A DNA stretch of 7,655 nucleotides from CAZNFR01 sp964572225. Its GTDB lineage: Bacteria > Bacteroidota > Bacteroidia > Bacteroidales > GCA-2748055. Below, piece by piece: positions 6,204 through 7,655 of this stretch; positions within the stretch are counted from its first letter, which is position 1; each line of letters begins with the position of its first letter. The DNA is taken from the NCBI GenBank assembly GCA_964572225.1, contig CAZNFR010000127.1, positions 1 to 7,655 on the forward strand, given 5' to 3'. A program made the position numbers and the translations under genes. A model generated the notes under the pieces. It had not been told where the DNA came from. It did not search any database and was given only the letters and a program-made list of their open reading frames with translations.

Positions 6204-6764
6204 CTATAGCTGAATTTCTTTTTTGTTCTCATAGCGTTTAATTTTGTTCTTTTCAAGAATTATTAACTCGAGGAGATAAAGTTTCTTTTCGTAGGTATCG
6301 AAAATGGTGTTTATGATCCGTTCATCGTAGCCCGGTTCATCCAGATCTTCAAGGCATTGATAATAGATGGCATCAAGCTTGCTGAATTCTTTGACAATCT
6401 CGGCAATAATCAAACTCTGAGTGTTTTCCTCCAGTCCGGCCTCATTTTCTTTCAAACTTATTAGCTGCTGGTATTCCTTTTCCCTCTCACCCAGCTCCTG
6501 ATCGATATTCACCAGGCTCATCCTGCCTGCAGGCCTCCTCTTATGAATCAGGTCGTTAACCAGGTAACCAAGGCTGAGACCGATGAGCAGGACCGCAGCA
6601 ATATTCCGGAAACGGATCCACCTCAACTCTCCCCTTCCCTTGCGGGTTTTCAGTCCTTCCCTTATACCCTCCCATATGGCCTGGTCATCCGGAGATTCCA
6701 CATCCAGATTGTGCCTGTTTTCCTTCAGATACTGCTCCATCTTTCTACTCATCCTGTTTGACAT
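6204..6764 (-). CDS. Anti-sigma-factor-like single-pass membrane protein
   Basis: This 186-residue protein has an N-terminal cytoplasmic part of about 50 residues, one membrane segment (about 54-73, IAAVLLIGLSLGYLVNDL) and a C-terminal part of about 110 residues rich in charged helices. That part ends with ERIINTIFDTYEKKLYLLELIILEKNKI, a tail type I associate with Bacteroidota proteins next to ECF sigma genes. The usual zinc anti-sigma motif (HxxxCxxC) is absent, so assignment rests on topology and position. It directly follows the sigma gene: the ATG at 6764 lies 20 nt inside it, and a second ATG at 6752 forms ATGAGTAG with the sigma stop. Either start implies coupled translation. It probably tethers the sigma factor at the inner membrane until an envelope signal releases it. 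Confidence 0.75.
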   Translation of the reverse strand: MSNRMSRKMEQYLKENRHNLDVESPDDQAIWEGIREGLKTRKGRGELRWIRFRNIAAVLLIGLSLGYLVNDLIHKRRPAGRMSLVNIDQELGEREKEYQQLISLKENEAGLEENTQSLIIAEIVKEFSKLDAIYYQCLEDLDEPGYDERIINTIFDTYEKKLYLLELIILEKNKIKRYENKKEIQL

Positions 6765-7293
6765 TAAGTGTGTTCTTCAATAGTTTCAATGCCCTGTGAT
6801 ACTGAGTCTTACTGGTCGACTCAGAGATACTCAGCATTTCTGCAATTTCTTTATGGGCCAGTCCTTCCAGCGCCCTGAGAACGATGATGGTTCGTGCTCC
6901 TTCGGGCAACTCTTTGATTGACTGGTGTACCAGGCCGGGATCCAGTTCAGCAACCGGATCGTCATCTTCCGCTTCTGTATCCTCCAGACGGTTGTCCTCT
7001 ATCTCCTCAAACAGGTACTTTTTCTTCCGTTGAAGACTAATGCAGCGGTTGATCACAATCCTCTTAAGCCATCCTCCGAAGGCCCGTGGATCATTAAGCT
7101 CTTCCAGGCTCTGAAAGGCTTTTATGAAGGATTCCTGAAGCACATCTTCCGCATCCATCCGATTTCCCATTAAACGAATGGCAATGTTGTACATCGCTTT
7201 CGAGAAGTTCCGGTAGAGGGTATACTGGGCCCGTGCATCCCCCTGCAGGCATCTGTCGATGATGGTGCTTTCAGTGTGAACCGTATCCTTCAT
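6745..7293 (-). CDS. ECF-subfamily RNA polymerase sigma-70 factor
   Basis: This 182-residue protein starts at the ATG at 7293 (MKDTVHTES). The frame stays open up to 7449, but the added 52 residues are unlike any sigma N-terminus. Region sigma2 spans about 23-90 and carries the core-binding motif DAEDVLQESFIKAF (47-60), then DPRAFGGWLKRIVINRCIS. An acidic linker (EEIEDNRLEDTEAEDDD) follows. Region sigma4 spans about 124-175 with the helix-turn-helix LAHKEIAEMLSISESTSKTQYHRALKLLK. Length and the absence of sigma1 and sigma3 are typical of ECF factors. It heads a minus-strand operon with the anti-sigma-like gene and the exported repeat protein, so it likely drives a cell-envelope response and possibly its own operon. 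No TAnnTTTG promoter is evident upstream, which would fit transcription by itself or another ECF factor. Confidence 0.93.
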   Translation of the reverse strand: MKDTVHTESTIIDRCLQGDARAQYTLYRNFSKAMYNIAIRLMGNRMDAEDVLQESFIKAFQSLEELNDPRAFGGWLKRIVINRCISLQRKKKYLFEEIEDNRLEDTEAEDDDPVAELDPGLVHQSIKELPEGARTIIVLRALEGLAHKEIAEMLSISESTSKTQYHRALKLLKNTLNVKQDE

Positions 7294-7419
7294 AAATTTC
7301 AATATCAGGACGCAGCAATTAGGGAAAGGTTGGAAATAATTATCCTTAAAAAATCGAATAAGGGCTTCTAAAAATGTAAAAGATAATACATAGCTATCGA
7401 GTGGGAATACGATTGCACC

Positions 7420-7448
7420 TGGGGTTAGCGATAAATTCCCTATCCCCA
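7420..7448. repeat. Short inverted repeat between the AbrB-like and sigma genes
   Basis: TGGGGTTAG (7420-7428) and CTATCCCCA (7440-7448) pair over nine positions with one mismatch and an 11-nt loop. No T-run follows on either strand, so it is not a standard terminator. It lies downstream of the AbrB-like stop and about 130 bp upstream of the sigma start, and could be either a weak 3'-end hairpin or an operator. Confidence 0.3.
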
Positions 7449-7484
7449 AAAAGAATAAAATGAGCCCTGATAAATCATGAACAG

Positions 7485-7655
7485 CTAATCTTTCCAGTCT
7501 CGGATTATAATCCGGTCCCGGTAAAGGGTAACCTCAACTTTCTGTTTTGCTTTCCATTCCAGCTTACGGATAAATTCTACCGGAAGAGTAATTCCGTAGC
7601 TTTTACCCCCCGAAAATTTGGTAATACTTCGAACATTTCTGTTTTCTAACTTTCT
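7485..7655 (-). CDS. AbrB/MazE/SpoVT-type DNA-binding protein (N-terminus cut by window edge)
   Basis: Minus-strand translation from the window edge gives 56 residues and then TAG at 7485. The segment VRSITKFSGGKSYGITLPVEFIRKLEWKAKQKVEVTLYRDRIIIRDW is a SpoVT/AbrB swapped-hairpin domain: a basic strand, S-Y-[GA]-[IV]-T-[LI]-P, an aliphatic helix ending in L-x-W, then two strands with R-I-I-I. Such domains dimerise to bind DNA and serve as transition-state regulators or as antitoxins (MazE-like). No toxin gene follows downstream: the next gene, 191 bp on, is the sigma factor. A toxin upstream, outside the window, cannot be excluded. No start codon is seen within the window. Confidence 0.75.
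   Translation of the reverse strand, partial: RKLENRNVRSITKFSGGKSYGITLPVEFIRKLEWKAKQKVEVTLYRDRIIIRDWKD

Larger units (their letters stand above)
4908..6232 (-). pseudogene. Exported DUF4097-like beta-repeat protein, reading frame broken once
   Basis: Two minus-strand frames form one gene. The 5' part (ATG 6232 to TAA 5798, 144 residues) has a signal peptide ending near KAQ (about residue 27), then a beta-rich segment (FKFTNYNCDIEIFTTNNAEIRY). The 3' part is open from upstream of 5822 to the TAG at 4908; its first ATG, at 5762, lies inside the repeat array and has no export signal, so it is unlikely to be an independent gene. Reading -1 at 5822-5828 restores DIDIKGKLYLPASVKFSLSTKYS and a 441-residue protein. 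The repeats resemble putative auto-adhesin/DUF4097 proteins, which in Bacteroidota often accompany ECF sigma operons; function is unknown. The start overlaps the anti-sigma gene by 29 nt; an in-frame TTG at 6256 is a less likely start. It could be a true pseudogene, an assembly error, or a recoded gene. Confidence 0.75.

Noticed and set aside
6233..6256. TTG start of the exported repeat protein
   Set aside because: The ATG at 6232 places a standard signal peptide (MRTKKKFSYS...) at the N-terminus and does not need a rare start codon.
7294..7449. N-terminal extension of the sigma factor to a start at 7449
   Set aside because: The added 52 residues show no sigma-factor features, and the ATG at 7293 gives the normal ECF length and N-terminus.

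Overview
The window looks like a chromosomal segment from a member of the Bacteroidota. The start codons mostly lack a Shine-Dalgarno sequence. Two gene starts are preceded by the TTG-n(18-20)-TAnnTTTG promoter typical of that phylum. The gene families also fit: an SGNH esterase with Fn3 and LamG modules, a DUF1080 protein, and an ECF sigma / anti-sigma / secreted repeat protein operon. No genus can be named from this sequence alone. I see no insertion sequence, tRNA, rRNA or CRISPR array.

Layout: (1) 1-1421, minus strand, the N-terminal 473 residues of a secreted SGNH/GDSL hydrolase with Fn3 and LamG domains, cut by the window start. (2) 1422-1920, a roughly 500-bp divergent intergenic region with a good promoter for the hydrolase, a poor one for the next operon, a clear dyad (1645-1671) and a pair of interleaved inverted repeats (1542-1602). 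(3) 1921-4110, plus strand, a tight three-gene operon: a MarR-type regulator and two unrelated-length NAD(P)-binding Rossmann proteins of the atypical SDR/NmrA type. (4) 4097-4759, minus strand, a secreted DUF1080 protein whose 3' end overlaps the end of the operon by 14 bp. (5) 4908-7293, minus strand, read right to left: an ECF sigma factor, a one-TM anti-sigma-like protein, and an exported repeat protein whose reading frame is broken once. The three reading frames overlap. (6) 7485-7655, minus strand, the C-terminal part of an AbrB/MazE-type protein, cut by the window end.

How the genes work together (inference): MarR plus the two NmrA-like proteins look like a small ligand- or redox-responsive unit. 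The sigma, anti-sigma and exported repeat protein look like an envelope-signal regulon controlling its own exported product. The hydrolase and the DUF1080 protein are exported carbohydrate-related genes with their own promoters.

The most interesting point is the repeat-protein gene. A single -1 step at the heptamer A AAG GGA (5822-5828 on the minus strand, in the correct zero-frame phase) joins two ORFs into one 441-residue protein with a signal peptide and about seven 34-41-residue repeats carrying a D-x-K-Y-[ST] signature. A one-base deletion or an assembly error is at least as likely as programmed frameshifting. I do not see convincing evidence of a wholly new biological system here.
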